Below, piece by piece: positions 52,648 through 62,738 of a stretch of DNA of 64,000 nt. Made by a program: the position numbers and the translations under genes. This stretch comes from Actinophytocola glycyrrhizae (lineage in GTDB: Bacteria; Actinomycetota; Actinomycetes; Mycobacteriales; Pseudonocardiaceae). The notes below the pieces were generated by a model. That model worked only from the letters and a program-made list of their open reading frames with translations, was not told the DNA's origin and did no database searches. Location of the stretch: NCBI RefSeq assembly GCF_042653545.1, contig NZ_JBHSIS010000010.1:372001-436000 (forward strand), written 5' to 3'. The first letter of the stretch is position 1; each line of letters begins with the position of its first letter.

Positions 52648-53664
52648 TCACGGCGTCACCGCGATCCCCTCGGGGCCCTGGCCGACGGGGACCGTCGCCA
52701 CCGGCGTGATGGTGGCCGTGTCGATCACCGACATCGTGTTGGCGGCGTTGTTGGTGATGTAGACGAAGCCCTCGTCGGTCGAGGTGGCCGCACCCTCCGG
52801 GCGCTGTTGCACCGGGACCGTCGCGCTGACGACAGCGGACTCGCCGTGGATGACGGACACGGCGTCGGAACCGGTGTTGGCCACGTACACGACGTCCTGC
52901 GGGGTGACCGACAGCCCGATGGGTGCCTGGCCGACGGGCACCGTGGCCACCGGCACGGCGAGCGGGGCGGCGATGACGGTGACGCTGTCGTCGCCGGTGT
53001 TGGCCACGTAGAGCCGTTCCCCGCCGGGACCGACCGCGATCCCCGCCGGGAAGCGACCGACGGGGATCGTGCCGGCCACCGTGTTCGTGGTCGCGTCGAT
53101 GACGGTCACGGAGCTCGCGCCGTTGTTGGTGACGTATACCCGCGTCCCGTCCGGGCTGACCACGGGGGTGTGCGGGGACCGGCCGACCGCGATGTCGGCC
53201 ACCGGCTGCTGGGTGGCGACCTCGATCACGGTCACGGTGTCGGCGCCGTAGTTGGTGACGTAGGCGTGCGTGGCGGTGGCGTCGACGCCGTACGGGTCCG
53301 CGCCGACCGGCACGGTGGCCGTCACCTCATGGGTCAGCGCGTCGATGACCGAGACCGAGTCGGCCCGTTCGTTGGTGACGTAGACCAGGTCCCCGTCGGG
53401 GGTGCCGCCGACTCCCACCGGTCCGTCGCCGACCGGCACGGTCGCCGTCACCTCCGCCAGTTCGGTGTCGTAGACGGTGACGTCGTCCGAATCCGTGTTG
53501 GCCACGAACACCTGGAGACGAGGCGGGTAGGCATCGGCGGCCGCGGGAACGAGCGGACCCACAGTGAGCACGACCAGCAGCGCCGACAAGGTGACATGAC
53601 ACCATCCCGGTGAACGGGAGGCCCACTGAGAGTTGGACGCGCGCCTCCTCAATAGAGCAGGCAT
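52648..53664 (-). CDS. Secreted YVTN-type beta-propeller protein
   Basis: 338 residues from ATG 53664, 8 bases after GAGGAG. Signal peptide (LSALLVVLTVGPLVPAAA|DA), then seven repeats of about 42 residues, each with VYVTN or VYVAN, (S/T)VxVID and ATVPVGxxPxG. A full seven-bladed propeller of the YVTN/surface-layer type. No enzyme motif; a binding or structural role outside the cell is likely. Confidence 0.9.
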   Translation of the reverse strand: MPALLRRRASNSQWASRSPGWCHVTLSALLVVLTVGPLVPAAADAYPPRLQVFVANTDSDDVTVYDTELAEVTATVPVGDGPVGVGGTPDGDLVYVTNERADSVSVIDALTHEVTATVPVGADPYGVDATATHAYVTNYGADTVTVIEVATQQPVADIAVGRSPHTPVVSPDGTRVYVTNNGASSVTVIDATTNTVAGTIPVGRFPAGIAVGPGGERLYVANTGDDSVTVIAAPLAVPVATVPVGQAPIGLSVTPQDVVYVANTGSDAVSVIHGESAVVSATVPVQQRPEGAATSTDEGFVYITNNAANTMSVIDTATITPVATVPVGQGPEGIAVTP

Positions 53665-54088
53665 CGATTTCTCCTCTGCCACGAGATGAGCTGCGAAACG
53701 CACAGAAAGACCAGTTGACGGCGTTGTGGGGTCGGCTGTAGCCGTCCCCGATCGAGCCCGGAGCGCTGTGAGGCGTCCGGACGTGCCGAACCTGATATCA
53801 CCCTAACGGCCTAGTCACCGGTGCCACTGTGTCAAAAGCACTGTTCAGACGCCTCAGGTGATCTTGCCCGACGAAAGTGTGACGCTCCCGAACGTTGCGT
53901 AGCACCGCGGACCGCGGCGGCAGCCCGTGGCCCGGGAACTGGATCAACCGATCGTGCCCGTCCCGTTCGGACTGTTACGTCTCGATGACGCTGCGTGCAG
54001 GACCCACATACGGCGGTGACGTCTCGGCCGTCGCGCCCGACGGCCAGGTGGTCCGCGCCCGGCCGGAACGCGGTCGTCGCGGGCCGGA
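53665..54088. other. 424-base gap without recognised gene
   Basis: Nothing supported on either strand. Includes the propeller gene's promoter side. Short ORFs here have no ribosome site and no family pattern. Confidence 0.5.
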
Positions 54089-54838
54089 TCAGGTTCCCGC
54101 GACCCGTGCCAGCGCGCGTTCGGCGGCCAGTCGCTGGGCGATCGCGCCCCGGACGTGCGGGACGTCGCGGATACCGATGTCCGAGGACTGCACCGTGTGC
54201 TGCCGGGACCAGCGACGGTAGGTGGCGGCGACCCGGTCCACCCAGACACCCGGCCACCGCGTGGAGAACGCGGCCAGCAGCACGGCGTCGGTGGAGCGGG
54301 CCACGGCGGGCCAGCCGCCGTGTGCGAGGAGGTGCGGGCGCCGGTAGACGGTGATCGACGCAGGGAACGGGAAGTCGTCGGTGCGCACGAAGGTGTCGGC
54401 GATGGTGCCCGGCTCGACCCGGCCCGGCGGGTAGACGTCCGGTTTCACCCAGGTGCTCCCGTCGGGGTTGCGCCACCGCATCCGCGCACACGACCACGCC
54501 ACCGCCGGGTCGTCGGTGAGGGGCTCGACGAGCGCGGTCAGCCCGTCCGGCTCGTAGTAGTCGTCGTGGTCCATCCCCGCGACCAGATCGCCGCGAGCGC
54601 GGGCCACCGCCGTGTTGCGGGTCGCCGCGCCGCCGATCTGCACGCCGAGCGCGTCGTAGCGGATCCGTGGGTCATCGGGCAGCGACTCGCGCACGCCAGG
54701 CTGTGTCCCGTCCTCCTGGACCAGCCACTCCCACTCCCAGCCCGGCGGCAGCACCTGGCTCTCCAGCGAACGCCACAGCGCCTCGATGTGGATCGCGTTG
54801 TGCGCCTGCGTCGGCGTGATGATCGAGACCAAAGGCAC
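54089..54838 (-). CDS. Family 2 glycosyltransferase
   Basis: 249 residues from GTG 54838 (VPLVSIITPTQAHNAIHIEA), the usual GT2 start; ATG 54883 would add 15 residues. GT-A fold: LVQEDGTQPGVRESL, GGAATRNTAVARARGDLVAG, and metal-binding DHDDYYEPDG. No membrane helices, so a soluble transferase acting on a polysaccharide, lipid or protein acceptor. Single gene, divergent from the Spo0M gene. Confidence 0.88.
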   Translation of the reverse strand: MPLVSIITPTQAHNAIHIEALWRSLESQVLPPGWEWEWLVQEDGTQPGVRESLPDDPRIRYDALGVQIGGAATRNTAVARARGDLVAGMDHDDYYEPDGLTALVEPLTDDPAVAWSCARMRWRNPDGSTWVKPDVYPPGRVEPGTIADTFVRTDDFPFPASITVYRRPHLLAHGGWPAVARSTDAVLLAAFSTRWPGVWVDRVAATYRRWSRQHTVQSSDIGIRDVPHVRGAIAQRLAAERALARVAGT

Positions 54839-55010
54839 CGGGCCACCCTGCCACGTGCCCGCCAGGACCACCAGGCTGACCATCTCGCCGCGAACCGGCG
54901 TTGCCGGTCACCAGCGCGACACGGTAGCGCCCGTATTGTCCGGTCTTGTCGGTCCGTGCCACCATTCCGTACGCGAGTTCTCGCGTTCGGTGCTACGGAA
55001 GGGATCTCTG

Positions 55011-55976
55011 TTGTTCAAGCGAATGCTCTCCGCCTTCGGGGTGGGCGGGCCGTCGGTCGATACCGTGCTGGACTCGGCTACCGCCTCCGCCGGGGAGGTG
55101 ATCCGGGGGCAGGTCAAGATCCAGGGCGGCTCGAACGACGCCGTCATCGACCAGGTGGTGCTCTCGCTCGTGACCCGGGTGGAGGTCGAGCACGGCGGCG
55201 GCGAGGCACACGGCACCGGGGAGTTCTTCCGGCTCGTCGTGCAGCGGGATGTCCGGGTGCCCGCCGGTGAGCGCCTCGACATCCCCTTCCAGCTCTCGCT
55301 GCCGTGGGAGACGCCGGTGACCGCGGTCGGCGACGTCGCGCTGCCGGGCATGGTCGTCGGTGTGCGCACCGAACTGGTGATCAAGGGCGCGCCGGACAAG
55401 GGCGACCTCGACCCCGTGCTGGTGCGGCCGCTGCCGTCGCAGGACCGGGTGCTCGAGGCGTTCGGGGAGCTGGGCGCGACGTTCCGCTCCGCCGACGTCG
55501 AGATCGGCCGGATCGCGGCCGTGCCGCAGGAACTCGGCTTCTACCAGGAGATCGAGTTCTTCCCGCCGCCGCAGTTCGCCGGGCGGCTCAACCAGGTCGA
55601 GCTGACCTTCGTCACCAGCCACTCCGACCTGTGGGTCGTGCTCGAGGCCGACAAGCGCGGCGGGCTGCTGCGGGCTGGCGGCGACTCGTTCGGCCGGTTC
55701 CACATGTCCCACGAGGAGGCCGAGCAGGCCGACTGGACCTCGATCATCGGCGGCTGGCTCGCCGACGTCGCCGACCGCGCGCCGCGGGGCAACCCGGCCT
55801 TCGGCGGCGGCCACCACGGCCACCACGGGCACCACGGCCACGGCCGCCGTGGGCCCGGCATGGGCGCCGTGGTCGGTGGCGCCGCCGCCGGTCTCGTCGG
55901 CGGGATGATCATCGGCGACATGATGGACGGCGAGCTGTTCGACGGCGGCGAGGACTTCGGCGGCGGCGAGGAATAG
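55011..55976 (+). CDS. Spo0M-like sporulation-control protein (TTG start)
   Basis: 321 residues from TTG 55011, 7 bases after GGAAGGGA; the N-terminus MFKRMLSAFGVGGPSVDTVL matches the Spo0M family start, which decides for TTG over downstream ATG. Arrestin-like beta-sandwich (about 1-240, SLPWETPVTAVGDVALPG). The tail has a His/Gly-rich stretch (GGHHGHHGHHGHGRRGPG) and a Gly-zipper hydrophobic segment (GAVVGGAAAGLVGGMIIGDM), unusual for the family and possibly metal- or membrane-binding. Confidence 0.88.
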   Translation: MFKRMLSAFGVGGPSVDTVLDSATASAGEVIRGQVKIQGGSNDAVIDQVVLSLVTRVEVEHGGGEAHGTGEFFRLVVQRDVRVPAGERLDIPFQLSLPWETPVTAVGDVALPGMVVGVRTELVIKGAPDKGDLDPVLVRPLPSQDRVLEAFGELGATFRSADVEIGRIAAVPQELGFYQEIEFFPPPQFAGRLNQVELTFVTSHSDLWVVLEADKRGGLLRAGGDSFGRFHMSHEEAEQADWTSIIGGWLADVADRAPRGNPAFGGGHHGHHGHHGHGRRGPGMGAVVGGAAAGLVGGMIIGDMMDGELFDGGEDFGGGEE

Positions 55977-56031
55977 GCCTTTCGTGCGGCGGCCTCTCGG
56001 GGGCCGCCGCACGTCCCGCCTCCTCGTCGGC

Positions 56032-56589
56032 CTACGTCCGGCCACAGACGAGGAGCACCAGTTCCTGTGCCGGCCGGGTCACCGGCTCGCCGTCGCCGTT
56101 GCTCCAGTCGAGGTCGGTCGCCACCAGGCGTTTCCCGGTGAGGTCGACGCCGAAGAACGCGGCCCGGTCCGGCACGATGGTGTCGAGCACGATCCGCAGG
56201 CGGTCGAGCGGCACCTGCCTGCCCAGCCCGAGCGCGACGGTGATGTCGAGACCGTGGATGACGTCGTGGCACAGCGCGCCGGTGAACCCGTCCGGCTGCC
56301 ACGGGTGGCGGGCGTTGTCCCGCACCGCGGCGGTCAGCTCGGTGCTGGTGAGCTGCCCGGCGTCGAGGCGGGCCAGCTCGTCGGCGGCCCGGTTGAGCTC
56401 GTCGGCGTCCTCGGCCCGCAGGAACTCGGCGTCGGGGTGGCGGTAGGGCGCCGTCATGTGCGCCACCACCTCGCGGACCCGCCAGCCTTCGCACAGGCTG
56501 GGCGCGTCCCACGCCTTCGCGGGCAGCCCGACCAGGATCTCGGCCAGCTCGAGACGCTCGGCGGCGATGACGTCACGGATGTCGGTCAT
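56032..56589 (-). CDS. Mycothiol-dependent maleylpyruvate isomerase family (DinB-like) protein
   Basis: 185 residues. Four-helix DinB fold with metal-type histidines in VREVVAHMTAPYRH and CHDVIHGLDITVAL, and WDAPSLCEGWRVRE typical of the actinobacterial MDMPI group. Uses mycothiol in known members; exact reaction unknown. 64 bases after sdaA in the same direction. Confidence 0.87.
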   Translation of the reverse strand: MTDIRDVIAAERLELAEILVGLPAKAWDAPSLCEGWRVREVVAHMTAPYRHPDAEFLRAEDADELNRAADELARLDAGQLTSTELTAAVRDNARHPWQPDGFTGALCHDVIHGLDITVALGLGRQVPLDRLRIVLDTIVPDRAAFFGVDLTGKRLVATDLDWSNGDGEPVTRPAQELVLLVCGRT

Positions 56590-56653
56590 GGGTGGTCCCT
56601 CTCGTCGATGGTCTCCTCACCCCACCGACGGACGAGGACCGCCCGGATCGACC

Positions 56654-58024
<1,371 letters not shown>

Positions 58025-58089
58025 TGAACCTCCGTGGAAACCGCCGCTACCAGTTCATGGTAGGTCGGGTTTCCCGGGGTGACGTCGCC

Positions 58090-58124
58090 GGACCGGCCGG
58101 CCGCCTGCGCGAGCCGGCCGGTCC
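58090..58124 (-). terminator. Hairpin downstream of the beta-lactamase gene
   Basis: Perfect 12-bp stem GGACCGGCCGGC and complement, 11-base loop, 119 bases past the bla stop and 66 bases before the sdaA start. No T tract. Confidence 0.4.
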
Positions 58125-58243
58125 GCCCCCGAACCCATCCGCGTGCCCACCTGTCGTACCGCCCCGCCGCCCCCTCGGCAACTCGAAGGTCCGGCCGGTG
58201 ACCGAGCGTCAGCGAGTGGTGCGACGAGGCGGCCGCGGGCAGC

Positions 58244-59152
58244 TCATGCCAGTGCTTCCGCCGCCACCCCGGCCGCCGCGGCCAGTGCCGCGTTGTCGTA
58301 CTCGGCGCCCTCGACCTCCTTGGTGGTCAGCACCGCGATGACGATCGGTGTGCCGTCCGGGGTCCAGGTGACCGCGACGTCGTTGGCCGAGCCGTAGGCG
58401 CCGCTGCCCGTCTTGTCCGCCGTCCTCCAGTCGGCTGGCAGGCCCGCGCGGATCCGCTCGTCACCCGTGGTGTTCGCGAGCAGCCAGTTCGTCAGCTGCT
58501 CCCGTTCCGGCTCGGCCAGCACGTCGCCCACCACCAGCGACCGGTAGCCCTCGCCGATCGCCGCCGGGGTGGTCGTGTCGCGGTCGTCGCCCGGGATCGC
58601 GGTGTTCAGCTCGGTCTCCCACCGGTCGAGCCGTGTCCGCTGGTCCTTGATGTCCCGCGCGAACGCCGTGATCGCCGCCGGGCCGCCGAGCAGGCGCAGC
58701 AGCAGGTTCCCCGCCGTGTTGTCCGACCGCGTGATGGCCGCCTCGCACAGCTGCGCGACGGTCATCCCGGTGGCCACCCGCGCGCTCGTCACCGGCGAGT
58801 ACTCCACCAGGTCGGCCTCGGTGTACTGGACGACGGTGGCGAAGAAGTCCGACGCGATCGGGTGCCGGTGCAGCAGCGCGGCCGCCGCGTAGGGCTTGAA
58901 CGTCGACATCATCGCGAACGGCTCGTCCTCCCGGTAGGACAACGTCGCTCCGGTGTGGACGTTCACGGCGTACACGCCGAGCCGGATGGCGTACCGCGCC
59001 TCGATCTCGCGCAGCGGTCCCGGATCGGCGACCAGGCTGGCCGACGTGGTCCGCGACGGTGGCGACGCGGTGCCCGCGGGTGCCGCCGAGCAGCCGGCCA
59101 CCAATGCCACGCCGAGCAGAGCCGCGAGCACGGCTCTCCGTGTTTTTCCCAT
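58244..59152 (-). CDS. Class A beta-lactamase, lipoprotein
   Basis: 302 residues from ATG 59152. Lipobox ALVAGCSAAP, so membrane-anchored outside. All class A motifs are present: STFK (MMSTFKPYAAAAL), SDN (ITRSDNTAGN), the omega-loop Glu RWETELN and KTGSG (ADKTGSGAYG). A functional penicillinase is expected. Unusual only in being followed on the same strand by a second beta-lactamase-fold gene. Confidence 0.94.
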   Translation of the reverse strand: MGKTRRAVLAALLGVALVAGCSAAPAGTASPPSRTTSASLVADPGPLREIEARYAIRLGVYAVNVHTGATLSYREDEPFAMMSTFKPYAAAALLHRHPIASDFFATVVQYTEADLVEYSPVTSARVATGMTVAQLCEAAITRSDNTAGNLLLRLLGGPAAITAFARDIKDQRTRLDRWETELNTAIPGDDRDTTTPAAIGEGYRSLVVGDVLAEPEREQLTNWLLANTTGDERIRAGLPADWRTADKTGSGAYGSANDVAVTWTPDGTPIVIAVLTTKEVEGAEYDNAALAAAAGVAAEALA

Positions 59153-59270
59153 GCGTTCCTCCCTGTGTGATCACCACGAAGGAAGCACAGCCCGCACGGC
59201 GCACGCCAATAGAACACCCGCCGACAGCCGATATTCTTTTGGAATCACCGCAGGTCAGAAGCTTGGGAAG

Positions 59271-60167
59271 TCACCATCTCCCCGACCGCAACTCGGTCAC
59301 GGCGAGCCGCGCGCACTCGCCGATCGCGGCGTCGGCAGCGGGCAGGAACGCGTCCGCTCGTGCCGCGAACGTGAACACCGCGACCGCGATCGGCGTCTCC
59401 CCGGGGAACGTGACGACCGCGACCTCGTTGCGGATCGCGCCGATCGTGCCGGTCTTGCCCGCCACCGTCACCCCCGCGTACGGGAACCCGGCCCGCACCC
59501 GGTGCGGCCACACCTGCAACCCGAGCAGCCGCCGCATGAACGCGCACCGCCGCGCGTCCACGACGGCGTCGGTCCAGATCAGCGTGAGCAGCCGCGTCAT
59601 CTCCCGGGCGGTCGTGGCGCTGGCGAACGCCGGGTCGTAGGCGCTGACGGTGAGGGCGGCGTCGTTGTCGGCGAGCAACGCGAACGCCTCGGCCGCCGAC
59701 GCAGCACCGGTGTCCCGCACGAGCGCCGCCTCGACGTCCGCGGGCCCGCCGACGACCTTCGTCCTCGGCAGCCCGCACCCGGCCAGCACCGACCGCACCG
59801 CGTCGAGCCCGACCTCGCCGAGGATCACGTCCGCGGCCGCGTTGTCCGAGACCGCGATCATCGACGCCGCGAGGTCCCGCCACGACAACGTGACCGGGTC
59901 GAGGAACGCCGCGACCCCGGTCGGCCCCGGCGAGCTCGAACCAGGGTGCACCCGGACCGGCGCGGCCGGGTCGAACGTCCCGTCCGCGAACCGGCCGCAC
60001 AGCGCGACGAGCAGCGGCAGCTTGTACACCGACGCCATCACCACCAGCTCGTCGGCGCCGACGTCGACCTCCCGCCCCGGCACGTCGGTGACCGGCGCCG
60101 CGTGCACCCACCCGGTCGCGCCCGCCTGCCGCAGCGTGTCGCGGACGCGCTGCTCAACGGAGGGCAT
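59271..60167 (-). CDS. Cytosolic beta-lactamase-fold serine hydrolase
   Basis: 298 residues from ATG 60167 (MPSVEQRVRDTLRQAGATGW). SxxK in VMASVYKLPLLVAL, SDN in AVSDNAAADV and KTGT in AGKTGTIGA are present, but the omega-loop Glu of class A enzymes (RWExELN) is missing (GGPADVEAALVRD instead), and there is no signal peptide. Probably an esterase or peptidase of the serine beta-lactamase-like family, not a penicillinase. Start overlaps the LysR stop by 14 bases. Confidence 0.88.
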   Translation of the reverse strand: MPSVEQRVRDTLRQAGATGWVHAAPVTDVPGREVDVGADELVVMASVYKLPLLVALCGRFADGTFDPAAPVRVHPGSSSPGPTGVAAFLDPVTLSWRDLAASMIAVSDNAAADVILGEVGLDAVRSVLAGCGLPRTKVVGGPADVEAALVRDTGAASAAEAFALLADNDAALTVSAYDPAFASATTAREMTRLLTLIWTDAVVDARRCAFMRRLLGLQVWPHRVRAGFPYAGVTVAGKTGTIGAIRNEVAVVTFPGETPIAVAVFTFAARADAFLPAADAAIGECARLAVTELRSGRW

Positions 60168-61008
60168 GCCGGTCCCCCGCGAGCCCGTCCTCGACCGCGG
60201 CACGCAACTCCGGTTCGGTGCGCCACACCAGCCGCACCCGCAGGAAGAACTCGTCCCCGCCGAGCGCGACGCGGTCCACCCCCGGCGCACGCAGCCCCTG
60301 GTCGGCCGTGAGCCCGAACGCGGTACCCGACGCGACGGCGGCGACCACGTCCCGGTCGGTCGGCGCGGCCACCAGCACCGGGTCGATCCCCTTGGCCCGT
60401 AAGGAATCCACGAGCAGGTCACACGCCGCCGTGTTGTGGTGCCGCGGCGGCGCGGCCAGCGCGAGGTCCCGCAGGTGCGCGAAGCGCTGGACGGCCCGGC
60501 CCGAGGGCACGAGGAAGTCGGTGGGCAGCTTCACCACGCCGCCGCACTCCAACGGGTGCACGAGCGCGGGATGGTGCACCACCGCACAGTCCAGCTGCCC
60601 GGCGACGACCGCCCCGACCAGCTCCACACTGGACCCGGCGGTGGTGGTCGCCAGCGCCCCGGCCCGCCGCACCCCGTCGACGACGGCCGCGACGTGCCAC
60701 GCGGACAGCTGCGGCACCACCCCGATCCGCAGCTCGGCGCGCGCCTCCCGGTGCCGCTGCGCGTCCTCGGCGAACCGCTCCGCGTCGGCGAGCAACATGG
60801 CGGCCCTTGGCAGCAGCTCCGTCCCCGCCGACGTCAGGCCGACACCACGCGCGGTGCGGGTGAGCAGTGTGACGCCGAGCCGGTCCTCCAGCCGCCGGAT
60901 GCCCTGGGACAGCGGCGGTTGCGTCATGCCGAGCCGGTCGGCGGCATGCCCGAAGTGCCCCTCCTCGGCGACGGCCACGAAGAAGCGGAGATGTCGAAGC
61001 AGATCCAC
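60154..61008 (-). CDS. LysR family transcriptional regulator
   Basis: 284 residues from GTG 61008 (VDLLRHLRFFVAVAEEGHFG). N-terminal winged helix with RLGMTQPPLSQGIRRLEDRL, then a two-lobe effector domain (ELRIGVVPQLSAWHVAAVVD). Co-directional with the hydrolase, overlapping its start, and probably activating the pair; the usual LysR-target divergence is not seen, but the divergent neighbour (DapB-like) shares the promoter gap and may also be a target. Confidence 0.92.
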   Translation of the reverse strand: MDLLRHLRFFVAVAEEGHFGHAADRLGMTQPPLSQGIRRLEDRLGVTLLTRTARGVGLTSAGTELLPRAAMLLADAERFAEDAQRHREARAELRIGVVPQLSAWHVAAVVDGVRRAGALATTTAGSSVELVGAVVAGQLDCAVVHHPALVHPLECGGVVKLPTDFLVPSGRAVQRFAHLRDLALAAPPRHHNTAACDLLVDSLRAKGIDPVLVAAPTDRDVVAAVASGTAFGLTADQGLRAPGVDRVALGGDEFFLRVRLVWRTEPELRAAVEDGLAGDRHALR

Positions 61009-61176
61009 CCGACCATGAAAGCAGGAGGCACCGACGAACACGGGACCGTGGCAAGACCCACGCCGTGAGCACGGACGCGCTGTCCCGAAAGCGTCGTTCG
61101 GGGCATCGCTTCGCGGCAGGCGTCGGAACACCGCCCGACGCTAGGAACTGGAACACGTTTCAGCTAGCCTCGAACC

Positions 61177-62244
61177 ATGATTGCCACGGTGGTGTGGGGC
61201 ACGGGCAACGTCGGCCGTGCCGCCATTCGCGCGGTCGACGCCCATCCCGCGCTGAAACTGACAGCCGTCATCGTGCACGACGACGCCAAGGCGGGGCGCG
61301 ACGCCGGCCTCGTCGCCGGTCTCGGTCACGAACTCGGAGTCCGCGCCACCAAAGACATCGACGGCGTGCTCGCCGCCAGCCCGGGAGCCGTCGTGTACGC
61401 GGCGTCCGGCGACGTCCGGTTCGACGACGCGCTCGCCGACATCGTCCGCGCCATCCGCGCGGGCGCCGTGGTCGTCACGCCGTCGCTCTACCCGCTCTAC
61501 GACCAGCGCAACGCACCACCCGAATTACGAGAACCCGTTCTAGCCGCGATCCGGGACGGTGGCGGCGCCCTGTTCGTCTCCGGTGTCGACCCGGGCTGGG
61601 GCAACGACGTCCTGCCGCTGCTGATCTCCGGGCTCGGCACCCGCGTCGACGTGGTGCGCTGCCAGGAGATCTTCGACTACTCCACCTACGAGCAGCCCGA
61701 CTCCGTCCGCTACCTCGTCGGCATGGGCCAGCCCATGGACTACGAGCCGCCGATGCTGCTGCCCATGGTGCCGACGATGGTGTGGGGCGGCCAGATCCGC
61801 CTCATGGCCCGCGCGCTCGGCGTGAAACTGGACGAACTCCGCGAAACCATGGACCGCCGCCCGCTCGGGACGACCGTCACGACCAGGACCATGGGCGAGT
61901 TCGCCGAAGGCACGCAGGGCGCGGTCCGCTTCGAGGTGCAGGGCATCGTCGACGGCGAACCCCGCATCGTCATCGAGCACGTGACCCGCATCCACCCCTC
62001 CTGCGCACCGGACTGGCCGCAACCACCGAGCGGCGCCGGTGCGCACCGCGTCGTCATCGAGGGCAGGCCGCGCATCGAGGTCACCGTCGAGGCGACCGAC
62101 GAGGGCGAGAACCGGTCCGCGGGCGGCAACGCCACCGCCGTCGGCCGTCTGGTGAACGCGATCGACTGGCTCGCCGACGCGGAACCCGGCCTGTACGACG
62201 CGCTCGACGTCCCGCTCCGCCCCGGCCGACTGGAGAGGAAGTAG
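61177..62244 (+). CDS. DapB-like NAD(P)-dependent dehydrogenase
   Basis: 355 residues from ATG 61177. Rossmann loop VVWGTGNVGRAAIRAVDAHP; overall pattern of the dihydrodipicolinate reductase-like / 2,4-diaminopentanoate dehydrogenase family (PSLYPLYDQRN, GVDPGWGNDVLPLLISGL). It is not the housekeeping DapB, which is about 250 residues. Followed 2 bases later by a carboxymuconolactone-decarboxylase-like gene, so both are co-transcribed. Confidence 0.88.
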   Translation: MIATVVWGTGNVGRAAIRAVDAHPALKLTAVIVHDDAKAGRDAGLVAGLGHELGVRATKDIDGVLAASPGAVVYAASGDVRFDDALADIVRAIRAGAVVVTPSLYPLYDQRNAPPELREPVLAAIRDGGGALFVSGVDPGWGNDVLPLLISGLGTRVDVVRCQEIFDYSTYEQPDSVRYLVGMGQPMDYEPPMLLPMVPTMVWGGQIRLMARALGVKLDELRETMDRRPLGTTVTTRTMGEFAEGTQGAVRFEVQGIVDGEPRIVIEHVTRIHPSCAPDWPQPPSGAGAHRVVIEGRPRIEVTVEATDEGENRSAGGNATAVGRLVNAIDWLADAEPGLYDALDVPLRPGRLERK

Positions 62245-62246
62245 CC

Positions 62247-62738
62247 ATGCACGTCGACATCCCCGACGGGAAGGACCCGATCGCGTACGTGTGGGGCGAG
62301 ATGGTGCCGGGCATCGGCACCGCGGCGGCGAACTTCTCGCTGTCCGTCTACGCCAACACCACGCTGGGGCTACGCGAGTTCGAGGCCGCGCGCCTGCGGA
62401 TCGCGCAGCTCAACGGGTGCCTGTTCTGCCAGGACTGGCGCACCGAACGGGACGGGCAGAAGGTCGAGCCCGAGTTCGCGGCGGCGGTGGAGCAGTGGCG
62501 CACCACCGATGCGTTCGACGACCGCACACGGCTGGCCGCCGAGTACGCCGAGCGGTACGCCACCGACCACCACGGCATCGACGAGGAGTTCTGGTCGCGG
62601 ATGACCGCGCACTACAGCCAGAAGGAGATCGTGGAGCTGTCCATGAGCATCGGCTCGTGGCTGGCGTTCGGCAGGCTCAACCGGGTGCTCGGCCTGGACA
62701 CCCGGTGCGCCCTGCCGGTCACAGGTCCTCCGCGATGA
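62247..62738 (+). CDS. Carboxymuconolactone decarboxylase/AhpD-like protein
   Basis: 163 residues from ATG 62247 (AGAGGAAGTAGCC ribosome site inside the previous gene). Peroxidase-like CMD fold with the CxxC LNGCLFCQDWR and downstream His/Glu (YATDHHGIDEEFW). AhpD-like thiol peroxidase or hydrolase partner of the dehydrogenase. The last 20 bases overlap the cholesterol oxidase gene on the other strand. Confidence 0.88.
   Translation: MHVDIPDGKDPIAYVWGEMVPGIGTAAANFSLSVYANTTLGLREFEAARLRIAQLNGCLFCQDWRTERDGQKVEPEFAAAVEQWRTTDAFDDRTRLAAEYAERYATDHHGIDEEFWSRMTAHYSQKEIVELSMSIGSWLAFGRLNRVLGLDTRCALPVTGPPR

Noticed and set aside
53665..54088. Short ORFs in the gap between the propeller and glycosyltransferase genes
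   Set aside because: No ribosome sites, no codon bias and no recognisable motif on either strand.
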